In this document: one piece after another, positions 15,508 through 24,664 of the stretch
How the letters are laid out: the number at the start of each line of letters is the position of its first letter
Numbering within the stretch: position 1 is the stretch's first letter
Assembly (NCBI RefSeq): GCF_011753055.1
Contig: NZ_VWWJ01000040.1
Location: forward strand, 1 to 51,638
From: Burkholderia sp. Ax-1719
GTDB taxonomy: Bacteria; Pseudomonadota; Gammaproteobacteria; Burkholderiales; Burkholderiaceae
DNA length: 51,638 nt
Reading direction: 5' to 3'
Made by a program: the position numbers and the translations under genes
Notes under the pieces: model-generated
Databases searched by the model: none
Told to the model about the DNA's origin: nothing
The model's input: the letters and a program-made list of their open reading frames with translations, nothing else

Positions 15508-15601
15508 AGGATCGCGCACGGCGCCTCTGGCGAGGGTCGTGCCGTCTTAACATGCGCATTCCGGTCAAGGAATGCGTTCAACCAGGACTCAGGTGAGTGT
15601 G

Positions 15602-16027
15602 ATGCTGTATTTGAAAACGTTGATTATCGTCGTTCAGCTTCTGTCGGCGCTCGGGGTGATCGGCCTCGTCTTGCTGCAGCACGGCAAAGGCGCCGACATG
15701 GGCGCGGCTTTCGGTAGCGGCGCGTCGGGCAGCCTCTTCGGCGCAAGCGGTTCCGCGAACTTTCTGTCGCGTACCACGGCAGTTCTCGCAACGGTGTTTT
15801 TCGTGTCGACGCTTGCATTAACCTACCTGGGGTCGTATCATGCGAAGCCTTCGGCGGGCGTGCTTGGCGCTTCGGCTCCAGCCCCGGTCGTCGCTTCCGC
15901 GCCGGTCGCAGCGAGTGTTTCCGCAGCGTCCAATGTCAGCGCTCCGGCAGTGGCTTCAACGGCTGGATCTGCTGCCGCTTCTGCTGGCGTAGCGTCTTCG
16001 GCACCGGGTAACGACGTTCCGAAATAA
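15602..16027 (+). CDS. secG: Preprotein translocase subunit SecG
   Basis: Small auxiliary subunit of the SecYEG protein-export channel in the inner membrane. The 141 residues show two transmembrane segments (about 4-22 and 53-73) joined by the conserved Gly/Ser loop GADMGAAFGSGASGSLFG, with the family motif LLQHGKGADMG. The C-terminal 60 residues are a low-complexity Ala/Val/Ser/Pro tail, which is common in betaproteobacterial SecG and is not conserved. AGGTGAG at 15590-15596 supports ATG 15602 over an upstream start. Confidence 0.93.
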   Translation: MLYLKTLIIVVQLLSALGVIGLVLLQHGKGADMGAAFGSGASGSLFGASGSANFLSRTTAVLATVFFVSTLALTYLGSYHAKPSAGVLGASAPAPVVASAPVAASVSAASNVSAPAVASTAGSAAASAGVASSAPGNDVPK

Positions 16028-16051
16028 GTTTCAAAAATCTGTTTTTGTGCA

Positions 16052-16080
16052 TTGAACAAATGACGGGAACGGGTTAGAAT
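16052..16080 (+). promoter_or_regulatory. Predicted promoter of tRNA-Leu
   Basis: TTGAAC (16052-16057), a 17-base spacer and TAGAAT (16075-16080). The start site is near 16087, about 51 bases upstream of the mature tRNA. Confidence 0.7.
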
Positions 16081-16137
16081 TTAAGTCTTGAAGCGATTCG
16101 CGGGTTGCAAAAATTGTTCTCCCGGATTGCATGTAGT

Positions 16138-16222
16138 GCCGACGTGGTGAAATTGGTAGACACGCTATCTTGAGGGGGTAGTGGCGAAAGCTGTGCGAGT
16201 TCGAGTCTCGCCGTCGGCACCA
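16138..16222 (+). tRNA. tRNA-Leu (anticodon GAG)
   Basis: An 85-nt class II tRNA with a long variable arm. The acceptor stem GCCGACG (16138-16144) pairs with CGTCGGC (16212-16218), followed by discriminator A and an encoded CCA (16220-16222). The anticodon stem is CTATC/GGTAG (16165-16169 with 16177-16181) with anticodon GAG at 16172-16174, reading CUC and CUU. The T-loop TTCGAGT is present. It has its own promoter and terminator, between secG and the nuo operon. Confidence 0.97.
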
Positions 16223-16233
16223 ATGTATTCGAT

Positions 16234-16275
16234 AAAATGCCAGCCGCTTGCTTCATCAGCTTCGGCTGGCATTTT
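16234..16275 (+). terminator. Intrinsic terminator after tRNA-Leu
   Basis: AAAATGCCAGCCG pairs perfectly with CGGCTGGCATTTT (13 bp) around a 16-base loop, ending in a T run. Confidence 0.92.
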
Positions 16276-16388
16276 TGCTTTATACGTCGTGTTTGTTTTG
16301 TTCGCAGCGCGAAAGATGTAAAGCAATTCCCGCGGAGCGACCAGAAGTTCTCCTGCGGAACCTCAGAACCAACCGATAGAGGATAGCC

Positions 16389-16748
16389 TTGAACCTCGCT
16401 ACCTATTACCCCGTCCTGTTGTTCCTTCTTGTAGGTCTTGGTCTGGGCGTGGCGCTGGTCAGTATCGGCAAGATCCTCGGTCCCAATCGGCCAAACAGCG
16501 AAAAGAATTCACCGTACGAGTGCGGCTTTGAAGCGTTCGAAGACGCGCGCATGAAGTTCGATGTACGGTATTACCTCGTGGCCATTCTCTTCATCATCTT
16601 CGACCTCGAAACGGCATTCCTGTTTCCGTGGGGCGTGGCCCTGCGCGACATCGGCTGGCCGGGCTTCCTGTCGATGATGCTGTTTCTGCTCGAATTCCTG
16701 CTGGGCTTTGCCTACATCTGGAAGAAAGGTGGTCTCGACTGGGAATGA
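16389..16748 (+). CDS. nuoA: NADH-quinone oxidoreductase subunit A
   Basis: Membrane subunit of respiratory complex I near the quinone-site hinge. The 119 residues have three transmembrane helices (about 6-26, 63-84, 89-110) and the conserved loop YECGFEAFEDARMKFDVRYY, whose cysteine switches between active and dormant forms in mitochondria. The start codon is TTG at 16389, preceded by GAGGAT. Homologues in this group are the same length and begin MNLA, and no ATG is available nearby. It is the first gene of the nuoA-N operon, which begins about 110 bases after the tRNA terminator. Confidence 0.95.
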   Translation: MNLATYYPVLLFLLVGLGLGVALVSIGKILGPNRPNSEKNSPYECGFEAFEDARMKFDVRYYLVAILFIIFDLETAFLFPWGVALRDIGWPGFLSMMLFLLEFLLGFAYIWKKGGLDWE

Positions 16749-16820
16749 CGGGTTAAATCGCCGGTTAGCATGGGCGGTACTGTGGGGACACTGCAGGCCG
16801 TCCGCTGGAGTGGAAAGCAC

Positions 16821-17300
16821 ATGAGTATCGAAGGGGTCTTGAAGGAAGGGTTTGTCACCACTACGGCTGACAAGCTGATCAACTGGACGCGCACTGGCTC
16901 CCTGTGGCCAATGACGTTCGGCCTGGCGTGTTGCGCGGTCGAAATGATGCACGCGGGCGCGGCCCGTTACGACCTCGACCGCTTCGGCGTGGTGTTTCGC
17001 CCAAGCCCGCGTCAGTCCGACGTGATGATCGTCGCCGGTACCCTCTGTAACAAGATGGCACCTGCATTGCGCAAGGTCTACGACCAGATGGCCGAGCCGC
17101 GCTGGGTCATCTCGATGGGGTCCTGCGCCAACGGCGGCGGTTACTACCATTATTCGTATTCTGTCGTGCGCGGCTGCGATCGTATCGTGCCCGTCGACGT
17201 CTACGTGCCGGGTTGCCCGCCTACCGCGGAAGCCCTCGTCTACGGGGTGATCCAGTTGCAGGCGAAGATTCGCCGCACTAGCACCATCGCCCGTCAATAA
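16821..17300 (+). CDS. nuoB: NADH-quinone oxidoreductase subunit B
   Basis: Peripheral-arm subunit holding iron-sulfur cluster N2, the last electron carrier before quinone. The 159 residues carry the four ligands: tandem C37-C38 in GLACCAVEMM, C102 in GSCANGG and C132 in PGCPPTAE. I use ATG 16821 (MSIEGVLKEGF); the 17 residues of a possible upstream extension are not conserved. The spacing to nuoC is 23 bases. Confidence 0.97.
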   Translation: MSIEGVLKEGFVTTTADKLINWTRTGSLWPMTFGLACCAVEMMHAGAARYDLDRFGVVFRPSPRQSDVMIVAGTLCNKMAPALRKVYDQMAEPRWVISMGSCANGGGYYHYSYSVVRGCDRIVPVDVYVPGCPPTAEALVYGVIQLQAKIRRTSTIARQ

Positions 17301-17323
17301 AGGCCAAACGCCTCCCCCACAAT

Positions 17324-17929
17324 ATGGCAAGCAAACTCGAGACCCTGAAAGCGAACCTCGAAGCGGCCCTTGGTGCGCGCGTCGTCAGCCTCACTGAAAA
17401 GCTCGGTGAGTTGACCTTGGTCATAAAAGCGGTAGATTACCTGAATGTCGCGACGGAATTGCGCGACAATCCGTCGCTGCGCTTCGAACAGTTGGTCGAC
17501 CTCTGTGGTGTCGACTATCAAACCTATGGCGACGGCGCCTGGGACGGCCCGCGTTTCGCGGCTGTCTCGCATCTGCTCTCCATCACGAACAACTGGCGTC
17601 TGCGTCTGCGAGTTTTCGCGCCGGACGACGACGTGCCTATCGTTCCCTCCGTCGTGGAAATCTGGAATTCGGCCAACTGGTACGAACGTGAAGCGTTCGA
17701 CCTGTTCGGCATCGTCTTCGAAGGCCACCCCGACCTGCGCCGTATCCTGACCGACTACGGTTTCATCGGCCATCCGTTCCGCAAGGACTTCCCGATCTCC
17801 GGCTATGTCGAGATGCGATATGACCCGGAGCAGAAGCGGGTAGTCTATCAACCGGTTACGATCGAGCCGCGCGAGATCACGCCGCGTGTGATCCGTGAGG
17901 ATCGCTACGGTGGTCTGAGGAAACAATAA
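17324..17929 (+). CDS. nuoC: NADH-quinone oxidoreductase subunit C
   Basis: The 30-kDa peripheral-arm subunit, 201 residues, that packs against NuoD near the quinone site. The signature region is intact: NSANWYEREAFDLFGIVFEG, followed by HPDLRRILTDYGFIGHPFRK. It is a separate gene rather than the nuoCD fusion of enterobacteria. This matches the other betaproteobacteria I know. Confidence 0.97.
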   Translation: MASKLETLKANLEAALGARVVSLTEKLGELTLVIKAVDYLNVATELRDNPSLRFEQLVDLCGVDYQTYGDGAWDGPRFAAVSHLLSITNNWRLRLRVFAPDDDVPIVPSVVEIWNSANWYEREAFDLFGIVFEGHPDLRRILTDYGFIGHPFRKDFPISGYVEMRYDPEQKRVVYQPVTIEPREITPRVIREDRYGGLRKQ

Positions 17930-17938
17930 GAGGGTCGC

Positions 17939-19192
17939 ATGTCAGAGATCAAGAACTACACGCTCAACTTCGGCCCGCAGCACCCGGCAGCGCACGGTGT
18001 GCTGCGCCTCGTGCTCGAGCTCGACGGCGAAGTGATCCAGCGCGCCGATCCGCATATCGGCCTGCTGCATCGCGCGACCGAAAAGCTCGCCGAAAACAAA
18101 ACCTTCATCCAGTCGGTGCCGTACATGGACCGTCTCGACTACGTGTCGATGATGGTCAACGAGCACGGCTATGTGCTCGCGATCGAAAAGCTGCTCGGCC
18201 TCGAAGTGCCGATCCGCGCCAAGTACATCCGCGTGCTGTTCGACGAAATTACCCGCGTGCTGAACCACCTGATGTGGATCGGCTCGCACGGTCTCGACGT
18301 CGGCGCGATGGCGGTGTTCCTGTACGCGTTCCGCGAGCGCGAAGATTTGATGGACGTCTACGAGGCGGTGTCGGGTGCGCGTATGCACGCGGCGTACTAC
18401 CGTCCGGGCGGCGTCTATCGCGATCTGCCCGACGCAATGCCGCAATACAAGGCGTCGAAAATCCACAACGAGAAGGCGCTCGCGAAGATGAACGAAGCGC
18501 GCCAGGGCTCGGTGCTGGACTTCATCGACGACTTCTTCACGCGCTTCCCGAGCTGTGTCGACGAGTACGAAACGCTGCTCACCGACAACCGTATCTGGAA
18601 GCAGCGTCTGGTGGGCATCGGCGTGGTGACGCCTGAGCGCGCCATGCAGCTGGGCCTGACGGGCGCGATGCTGCGCGGTTCGGGCATCGAATGGGATCTG
18701 CGCAAGAAGCAGCCGTACGAAGTCTACGACCAGCTGGATTTCGATATCCCGGTGGGCGTGAACGGCGACTGCTACGACCGCTATCTCGTGCGTATCGAAG
18801 AAATGCGTCAGTCCACCCGGATCGCGAAACAGTGCATTGAGTGGCTGCGCAAGAATCCGGGCCCCGTGATGGTCGACAATCACAAGGTTGCGCCGCCGTC
18901 GCGCGTGAACATGAAGTCCAACATGGAAGAGCTGATTCACCACTTCAAGCTCTTCACGGAAGGCTTCCATGTGCCCGAAGGCGAAGCGTATGCAGCCGTC
19001 GAACATCCGAAGGGTGAATTCGGCATCTACCTGGTGTCGGATGGCGCAAACAAGCCGTATCGTCTGAAGATCCGCGCGCCAGGTTATGCCCACCTGTCCG
19101 CGCTGGATGAAATGGCGCGCGGCCACATGATTGCCGACGCGGTCACGATCATCGGCACGCAGGACATTGTGTTCGGTGAAATCGACCGCTAG
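17939..19192 (+). CDS. nuoD: NADH-quinone oxidoreductase subunit D
   Basis: The 49-kDa subunit, 417 residues, related to the [NiFe]-hydrogenase large subunit but without metal ligands. With NuoB it forms the quinone pocket. N-terminal NFGPQHPAAHGVLRLVLELD holds the conserved quinone-site His. GLLHRATEKLAENKTFIQ, VGAMAVFLYAFRERE and the C-terminal end IIGTQDIVFGEIDR are typical. AAGAGGG precedes the ATG. A 153-base gap with a strong hairpin separates it from nuoE. Confidence 0.97.
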   Translation: MSEIKNYTLNFGPQHPAAHGVLRLVLELDGEVIQRADPHIGLLHRATEKLAENKTFIQSVPYMDRLDYVSMMVNEHGYVLAIEKLLGLEVPIRAKYIRVLFDEITRVLNHLMWIGSHGLDVGAMAVFLYAFREREDLMDVYEAVSGARMHAAYYRPGGVYRDLPDAMPQYKASKIHNEKALAKMNEARQGSVLDFIDDFFTRFPSCVDEYETLLTDNRIWKQRLVGIGVVTPERAMQLGLTGAMLRGSGIEWDLRKKQPYEVYDQLDFDIPVGVNGDCYDRYLVRIEEMRQSTRIAKQCIEWLRKNPGPVMVDNHKVAPPSRVNMKSNMEELIHHFKLFTEGFHVPEGEAYAAVEHPKGEFGIYLVSDGANKPYRLKIRAPGYAHLSALDEMARGHMIADAVTIIGTQDIVFGEIDR

Positions 19193-19202
19193 GTAGCAAA
19201 CT

Positions 19203-19234
19203 GCCGGCGCGCCCGCAGGTGCGGTGCGCGCGGC
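19203..19234 (+). other. GC-rich hairpin in the nuoD-nuoE gap
   Basis: GCCG-CGCGC-CCGC pairs with GCGG-GCGCG-CGGC (13 bp, a bulged G and a bulged T) around an AGGT loop. No T tract follows, so it is not an intrinsic terminator. It may be an mRNA processing or stability element. Confidence 0.55.
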
Positions 19235-19345
19235 GAAATACCGGGAACGCCACGTCTGTCGCAGCGAGCAGGAATGCACAACGCGCGGCAGGAGTTTGTC
19301 TGGCGGGAATTGAAACGGTAGGAATTGAAAGAGTCGTGTCTGAAA

Positions 19346-19831
19346 ATGATCTCAGCTGAAGGCCTGAAAGAAATCGATCGCGCGCTGTCGAAGTACCCCG
19401 CCGATCAGCGACAGTCCGCCGTGATGGCGGCTTTGGCCGTTGCTCAGGAAGAGCATGGCTGGCTGTCTCCCGAACTGATGCAGTTCGTGGCCGACTACAT
19501 CGGCATGCCGCCGGTCGCCGTCCAGGAAGTCGCCACCTTCTATACGATGTTCGAGACCCGGCCGGTCGGCAAGCACAAGATCACGCTCTGCACGAACCTG
19601 CCGTGTCAGCTCGGCCCGGATGGCGGCGCGGAAGCCGCCGCGGAATATCTGAAGCAGAAGCTCGGTATCGACTTCGGCGAAACCACGTCCGACGGCAAGT
19701 TCACCTTGAAAGAAGGTGAGTGCATGGGCGCGTGCGGCGACGCACCGGTGATGCTCCTGAACAATCACCGCATGTGCAGCTTCATGAGCCGCGAGAAGAT
19801 CGACCAGCTGCTCGAGGAGCTTGCGAAATGA
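19346..19831 (+). CDS. nuoE: NADH-quinone oxidoreductase subunit E
   Basis: The 24-kDa thioredoxin-fold subunit that carries [2Fe-2S] cluster N1a beside the FMN. The 161 residues have all four ligands: C82 and C87 (LCTNLPCQLG), C126 and C130 (GECMGACGDAP). The N-terminal helical bundle is YPADQRQSAVMAALAVAQEE. ATG 19346 gives the family's usual start (MISAEGLKEIDRA); seven upstream residues from a TTG are unlikely. The last codon and stop overlap the nuoF start by four bases (ATGA). Confidence 0.96.
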   Translation: MISAEGLKEIDRALSKYPADQRQSAVMAALAVAQEEHGWLSPELMQFVADYIGMPPVAVQEVATFYTMFETRPVGKHKITLCTNLPCQLGPDGGAEAAAEYLKQKLGIDFGETTSDGKFTLKEGECMGACGDAPVMLLNNHRMCSFMSREKIDQLLEELAK

Positions 19832-21156
19832 CTGCGTTGCACGATCGTCACATCAAACCCCTGATTCTCGCCGGCCTCAATGGCGAGAACTGGCATCTCC
19901 AGGACTACGTTGCGCGCGGCGGTTACGCCCAGCTGCGCCGTATCGTCGAAGAAAAGATTCCGCCCGAGCAGGTGATCGCCGACGTGAAAGCGGGCGGTCT
20001 GCGCGGCCGTGGCGGCGCGGGCTTCCCGACCGGCCTGAAGTGGAGCTTCATGCCGCGTCAGTTCCCGGGGCAGAAGTACCTCGTCTGCAACTCGGACGAA
20101 GGGGAACCTGGCACGTTCAAGGATCGCGACATCCTGCGTCTGAACCCGCATGCGGTGATCGAAGGCATGGCCATCGGCGCGTACGCGATGGGCATCACCG
20201 TGGGCTACAACTACATCCACGGCGAAATCTTCGAGGTGTATCGACGCTTCGAAGCCGCGCTCGATGAAGCGCGCGCTGCGGGTTTGCTCGGCGACAACAT
20301 TCTCGGCTCGGACTTCTCGTTCCAGTTGCACGCGCACCATGGTTATGGCGCGTACGTGTGCGGCGAAGAAACCGCGCTGCTCGAATCGCTCGAAGGCAAG
20401 AAAGGCCAGCCGCGCTTCAAGCCGCCGTTCCCGGCGAGCTTTGGCGTGTACGGCAAGCCCACCACGATCAACAACACCGAAACCTTCGCGGCCGTGCCGT
20501 TCCTGCTGACCGTCGGTCCGCAGGCGTACATGGAACTCGGCAAGCCGAACAACGGCGGCACCAAGATCTTCTCGATCTCGGGTGACGTGGAGCGTCCGGG
20601 CAACTACGAGATTCCGCTCGGCACGCCGTTCGCGACGCTGATGGAACTCGCCGGCGGCGTGCGCGGCGGCAAGAAGCTCAAGGCCGTGATTCCGGGCGGT
20701 TCGTCGGCGCCGGTCATTCCGGGCGACCTGATGATGCAGACGGACATGGACTATGACTCCATCGCCAAGCAGGGCTCGATGCTCGGCTCGGGCGCGGTCA
20801 TCGTCATGGACGAAACGCGCTGCATGGTGCGCTCGCTGCTGCGTCTCTCGTACTTCTACTACGAAGAGTCGTGCGGTCAGTGTACGCCTTGCCGCGAAGG
20901 CACGGGCTGGCTCTATCGCGTGGTGAACCGTATCGAGCACGGCCTTGGCCGTCAGGAAGACCTGGATCTCCTGAACTCGGTGGCGGGCAACATCATGGGC
21001 CGCACGATCTGCGCGCTCGGCGACGCGGCGGCCATGCCGGTGCGCGGCATGCTGAAGCACTACTGGGACGAATTCGAATATCACGTTCACAACAAGCGTT
21101 GTCTGGTCGGCGGTCATGCCGGCTCGCACGCGGCGACGGAAACCGTGGCCGCCTGA
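19828..21156 (+). CDS. nuoF: NADH-quinone oxidoreductase subunit F
   Basis: The 51-kDa NADH-oxidising subunit with FMN and [4Fe-4S] cluster N3, 442 residues. The FMN/NADH site is GRGGAGFPTG (60-69), then NSDEGEPGTFKDRD, and GYGAYVCGEETALLESLEG. The N3 ligands lie in ESCGQCTPCREGTGW plus the later Cys in GRTICALGDAAA. It overlaps nuoE by ATGA, indicating coupled synthesis of the NuoE-NuoF-NuoG dehydrogenase module. Confidence 0.98.
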   Translation: MTALHDRHIKPLILAGLNGENWHLQDYVARGGYAQLRRIVEEKIPPEQVIADVKAGGLRGRGGAGFPTGLKWSFMPRQFPGQKYLVCNSDEGEPGTFKDRDILRLNPHAVIEGMAIGAYAMGITVGYNYIHGEIFEVYRRFEAALDEARAAGLLGDNILGSDFSFQLHAHHGYGAYVCGEETALLESLEGKKGQPRFKPPFPASFGVYGKPTTINNTETFAAVPFLLTVGPQAYMELGKPNNGGTKIFSISGDVERPGNYEIPLGTPFATLMELAGGVRGGKKLKAVIPGGSSAPVIPGDLMMQTDMDYDSIAKQGSMLGSGAVIVMDETRCMVRSLLRLSYFYYEESCGQCTPCREGTGWLYRVVNRIEHGLGRQEDLDLLNSVAGNIMGRTICALGDAAAMPVRGMLKHYWDEFEYHVHNKRCLVGGHAGSHAATETVAA

Positions 21157-21251
21157 CTGGGCGAGTGAAGACAGCGCGTTGTGCGCGAACCGCGTGGCGG
21201 GGAATGCCGCTGTGCAATTGAGCGGTAACAGGTTAGGGACGATTAACCATC

Positions 21252-23585
21252 ATGGTTGAACTTGAAATAGACGGCAAGAAGGTGCAGGTGCCCGAGGGCA
21301 GCATGGTGATCCAGGCTGCGCAGCGCGTGGACACCTACATTCCGCACTTCTGCTATCACAAGAAGCTGTCGATCGCGGCCAACTGCCGGATGTGTCTCGT
21401 CGATGTCGAGAAGATGCCGAAGGCCGTGCCCGCGTGCGCGACCCCGGTGTCGCAAGGCATGGTCGTGCGCACGACGTCGGACAAGGCCGTGCAGGGCCAG
21501 CAAGCCGTGATGGAATTCCTGCTGATCAACCACCCGCTGGATTGCCCGATCTGCGATCAGGGCGGCGAGTGCCAGCTGCAGGATCTGGCGGTGGGTTACG
21601 GCAAGTCGGCGTCGCGCTTCAGCGAAGAAAAGCGCGTGGTGTTCCACAAGAACGTCGGTCCGCTCATCTCGATGGAAGAGATGTCGCGCTGCATCCACTG
21701 CACGCGCTGCGTGCGCTTCGGCGACGAGATCGCCGGCGTGATGGAGCTGGGCATGCTCGGCCGCGGCATGCACTCGGAAATCAGCACCTTCCTCGGCCAG
21801 ACCGTGGATTCGGAACTGTCGGGCAACATGATCGACCTGTGCCCGGTCGGCGCGCTCACGAGCAAGCCGTTCCGCTTCTCGGCGCGTACGTGGGAACTGT
21901 CGCGCCGCAAGTCGGTGAGCCCGCACGATTCGACCGGTGCCAACCTCGTCGTGCAGGTGAAGAACAACCGCGTGATGCGCGTGCTGCCGTTCGAGAACGA
22001 AGCCGTCAACGAATGCTGGATCTCGGACAAGGACCGCTTCTCGTACGAAGGCCTGAACGCCGAAGACCGCCTCACGCGCCCGATGATCAAGCAAGGCGGC
22101 GAGTGGGTGGAAACCGACTGGCAGACCGCGCTTGAATACGTCGTGAAGGGCATTCGCGGCATCAGCGACGATCATGGCGAGAACATGCTCGCCGCGCTGG
22201 TCAGCCCGCATAGCACCATCGAAGAACTGCATCTCGTCAAGCAGCTCGCGGACGCGATCGGCACGCCGAACGTCGACTTCCGCCTGCGCCAGAGCGACTT
22301 CTCGGCGCCGCTGGAAGGCGCGCCGTGGCTCGGCACGAAGATCGCCGATCTGTCGTACGCAGACTCCGCGTTTATCGTCGGCTCGTTCCTGCGCCGCGAC
22401 CACGCGCTGTTCGCAGCGCGTCTGCGCCAGGCTGCGAAGGGCGGCGCTCAGGTGTCGTTCCTCAACGCAACGGCCGATGGCTCGCTGATCCCGAACGCAC
22501 AACGCATCGTTGCCGCGCCTTCGGCATGGCTCGACGAACTGGCTGCGATTGCTGCAGCGGTGGCGGAAGCCAAGGGCGTGGCGCTGCCGGAAGGCTTCGC
22601 TGGCGCACAAGCCACCGACGCTGCCAAACAGGTGGCCGCATCGCTCGCAGCAGGCGAGCGCCGCTTCGTGCTGCTCGGCAACGCCGCCGTCCAGCATCCG
22701 GAATTCTCGCGTCTGCACGCCGCGGCCCAGTTCATCGCTGAGACCACGGGCGCAACGCTGGGCTTCCTCACGGAAGCGTCGAACACGGTGGGCGCGCATC
22801 TGGTTGGCGCACTGCCGGGCCGCGACGGTCTGAACGCACGCGAAGTGTTCGAGCAGCCGCGCAAGGGTTACCTGCTGTTCAACGTCGAACCCGAATTCGA
22901 CACGGCCAACCCGGCTGCCGCGCGCGCTGCGCTGGCGCAAGCCGAAATGGTCGCGGTGTTCTCGCCGTTCAAGACCGGCCTCGATTACGCAGACGTGCTG
23001 CTGCCGGTCGCGCCGTACACGGAAACGTCGGGCACCTTCGTCAATGCCGAAGGCACCGTGCAGATCTTCAACGGCGTGGTGCGCCCGCTTGGCGATACGC
23101 GTCCGGCCTGGAAGGTCCTGCGCGTGCTCGGCAATCTGCTCGGCTTGCCGGGCTTCGAATACGACGCCGCCGAAGATGTGCGCCGCAAGGCCATCGGCGA
23201 CGGCAGCTTCGAAGCGCGTCTGTCGAACAAGGCTGCAGCAACGGTTGCACGCGGCAGCGTGGCGAAGGCAGCGGAAGGCCGCTTCGAGCGTATCGCCGAT
23301 GTGCCCATCTATCACGCCGATCCGATCGTGCGCCGCTCCGAAGCGCTGCACCTCACCACGGCCGCACGCGTGGCGAACACGGTCGGCCTGCCGGCTGCGC
23401 TGTTCGACCAGCTCGGCCTGAAGGAAGGCGACGCCGTGCGCGTGCGCCAGGGCGAGCTGTCGGTGACGGTGCCCGCGACGCGCGATGCGAATCTTGCGCC
23501 GACGGCGGTGCGTCTGTCGGCGGCCACGCCGGCCGGCGCGCAGCTCGGCAGCCTGTTCGGTGAACTGCTGGTGGAGAAGGCGTAA
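21252..23585 (+). CDS. nuoG: NADH-quinone oxidoreductase subunit G
   Basis: Large electron-wire subunit of the peripheral arm, 777 residues. The N-terminal 2Fe-2S ferredoxin domain has ligands C34, C45, C48 and C62 (cluster N1b). A His/Cys segment follows, HPLDCPICDQGGECQLQD (cluster N5), then CIHCTRCVRFGDE with the distal LCPVGALT (cluster N4). The rest is a molybdopterin-oxidoreductase-like fold that has lost its cofactor, ending in an Ala-rich C-terminus. It directly abuts nuoH: TAA is at 23583-23585 and ATG at 23586. Confidence 0.97.
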   Translation: MVELEIDGKKVQVPEGSMVIQAAQRVDTYIPHFCYHKKLSIAANCRMCLVDVEKMPKAVPACATPVSQGMVVRTTSDKAVQGQQAVMEFLLINHPLDCPICDQGGECQLQDLAVGYGKSASRFSEEKRVVFHKNVGPLISMEEMSRCIHCTRCVRFGDEIAGVMELGMLGRGMHSEISTFLGQTVDSELSGNMIDLCPVGALTSKPFRFSARTWELSRRKSVSPHDSTGANLVVQVKNNRVMRVLPFENEAVNECWISDKDRFSYEGLNAEDRLTRPMIKQGGEWVETDWQTALEYVVKGIRGISDDHGENMLAALVSPHSTIEELHLVKQLADAIGTPNVDFRLRQSDFSAPLEGAPWLGTKIADLSYADSAFIVGSFLRRDHALFAARLRQAAKGGAQVSFLNATADGSLIPNAQRIVAAPSAWLDELAAIAAAVAEAKGVALPEGFAGAQATDAAKQVAASLAAGERRFVLLGNAAVQHPEFSRLHAAAQFIAETTGATLGFLTEASNTVGAHLVGALPGRDGLNAREVFEQPRKGYLLFNVEPEFDTANPAAARAALAQAEMVAVFSPFKTGLDYADVLLPVAPYTETSGTFVNAEGTVQIFNGVVRPLGDTRPAWKVLRVLGNLLGLPGFEYDAAEDVRRKAIGDGSFEARLSNKAAATVARGSVAKAAEGRFERIADVPIYHADPIVRRSEALHLTTAARVANTVGLPAALFDQLGLKEGDAVRVRQGELSVTVPATRDANLAPTAVRLSAATPAGAQLGSLFGELLVEKA

Positions 23586-24650
23586 ATGAGCTTGTTCGAT
23601 ACGATCAATGCAGGCGGCAGCCAGCTGCTCGGCGTGGCCTGGCCCACGGTGTGGGCGCTGGTGCGCATTCTCGTCGTCGCGGTGGTGATCCTGCTGTGCG
23701 TGGCGTACCTGATCCTGTGGGAGCGCAAGCTCATCGGCTGGATGCACGTGCGTCTGGGCCCGAACCGCGTCGGTCCTGGCGGCATGCTGCAGCCGATCGC
23801 CGACGTGCTGAAGCTGCTGCTCAAGGAAGTGATCCAGCCCGCCCAGGCGAGCCGCTGGGTCTATATGGTCGCGCCGATCATGGTGGTGGTGCCGGCCTTC
23901 GCGGTCTGGGCGGTGATTCCGTTCCAGGCGGGCGCGGTGCTCGGCGACATCAACGCCGGCCTGCTCTACGTGATGGCGATCTCCTCGTTCGGCGTCTACG
24001 GCGTGATTCTCGCCGGCTGGGCTTCGAACTCGAAGTACGCGTTCCTCGGCGCGATGCGCGCCGCGGCGCAGATGGTGTCGTATGAAATCGCGATGGGCTT
24101 CGCGCTCGTCGTGGTGCTGATGGTGTCGGGCAGCCTGAACCTGTCGGACATTGTGCGCCAGCAGATGCAGGGCATGTTCGCGAGCCACGGCATCACGTTC
24201 CTGTCGTGGAACTGGCTGCCGCTGCTGCCGATGTTCGTCGTCTACTTCATCTCGGGTCTCGCGGAAACCAACCGTCACCCGTTCGACGTGGTGGAAGGCG
24301 AATCGGAAATCGTGGCCGGTCACATGGTCGATTACTCGGGGATGGGCTTCGCGCTGTTCTTCCTCGCCGAGTACATCAACATGATCGTGATCTCGGCGCT
24401 CACGTCGGTGCTGTTCCTTGGCGGCTGGAGCGCGCCGTTCGCGTTCCTCGATTTCATCCCGGGCGTGTTCTGGCTGGTCCTGAAGACCTTCTTCTTCCTG
24501 TCGGTGTTCATCTGGGCCCGCGCGACGTTCCCGCGCTTCCGCTATGACCAGATCATGCGTCTGGGCTGGAAAGTGTTCATTCCGGTGTGCGTGGTCTGGC
24601 TGATCGTGGTGGGCTTCTGGTATATGTCGCCGCTGAGCATCTGGAAATAA
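23586..24650 (+). CDS. nuoH: NADH-quinone oxidoreductase subunit H
   Basis: Membrane subunit that connects the quinone chamber to the proton channels, 354 residues and about eight transmembrane helices. Conserved segments include WERKLIGWMHVRLGPNRVGP (after TM1), the loop FVVYFISGLAETNRHPFDV, and VEGESEIVAGHMVDYSGM with its functionally important glutamates. No spacer separates it from nuoG, so translation is probably coupled. Confidence 0.97.
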   Translation: MSLFDTINAGGSQLLGVAWPTVWALVRILVVAVVILLCVAYLILWERKLIGWMHVRLGPNRVGPGGMLQPIADVLKLLLKEVIQPAQASRWVYMVAPIMVVVPAFAVWAVIPFQAGAVLGDINAGLLYVMAISSFGVYGVILAGWASNSKYAFLGAMRAAAQMVSYEIAMGFALVVVLMVSGSLNLSDIVRQQMQGMFASHGITFLSWNWLPLLPMFVVYFISGLAETNRHPFDVVEGESEIVAGHMVDYSGMGFALFFLAEYINMIVISALTSVLFLGGWSAPFAFLDFIPGVFWLVLKTFFFLSVFIWARATFPRFRYDQIMRLGWKVFIPVCVVWLIVVGFWYMSPLSIWK

Positions 24651-24664
24651 GGGGCGAACGAAAC

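Noticed and set aside
16138..16222. tRNA-Leu as an integration site with a genomic island.
   Set aside because: The flanks are the core genes secG and nuoA. There is no integrase and no direct repeat of the tRNA 3' end nearby.
21243..24323. A 1026-codon open frame antisense to nuoG-nuoH, and similar long antisense frames opposite ilvI, leuA, pnp, nuoD, nuoF and nuoL.
   Set aside because: They are Arg/His/Ala-rich shadows produced by the high GC third-position bias of the real genes. They show no family motifs, and the sense strand encodes intact core enzymes.
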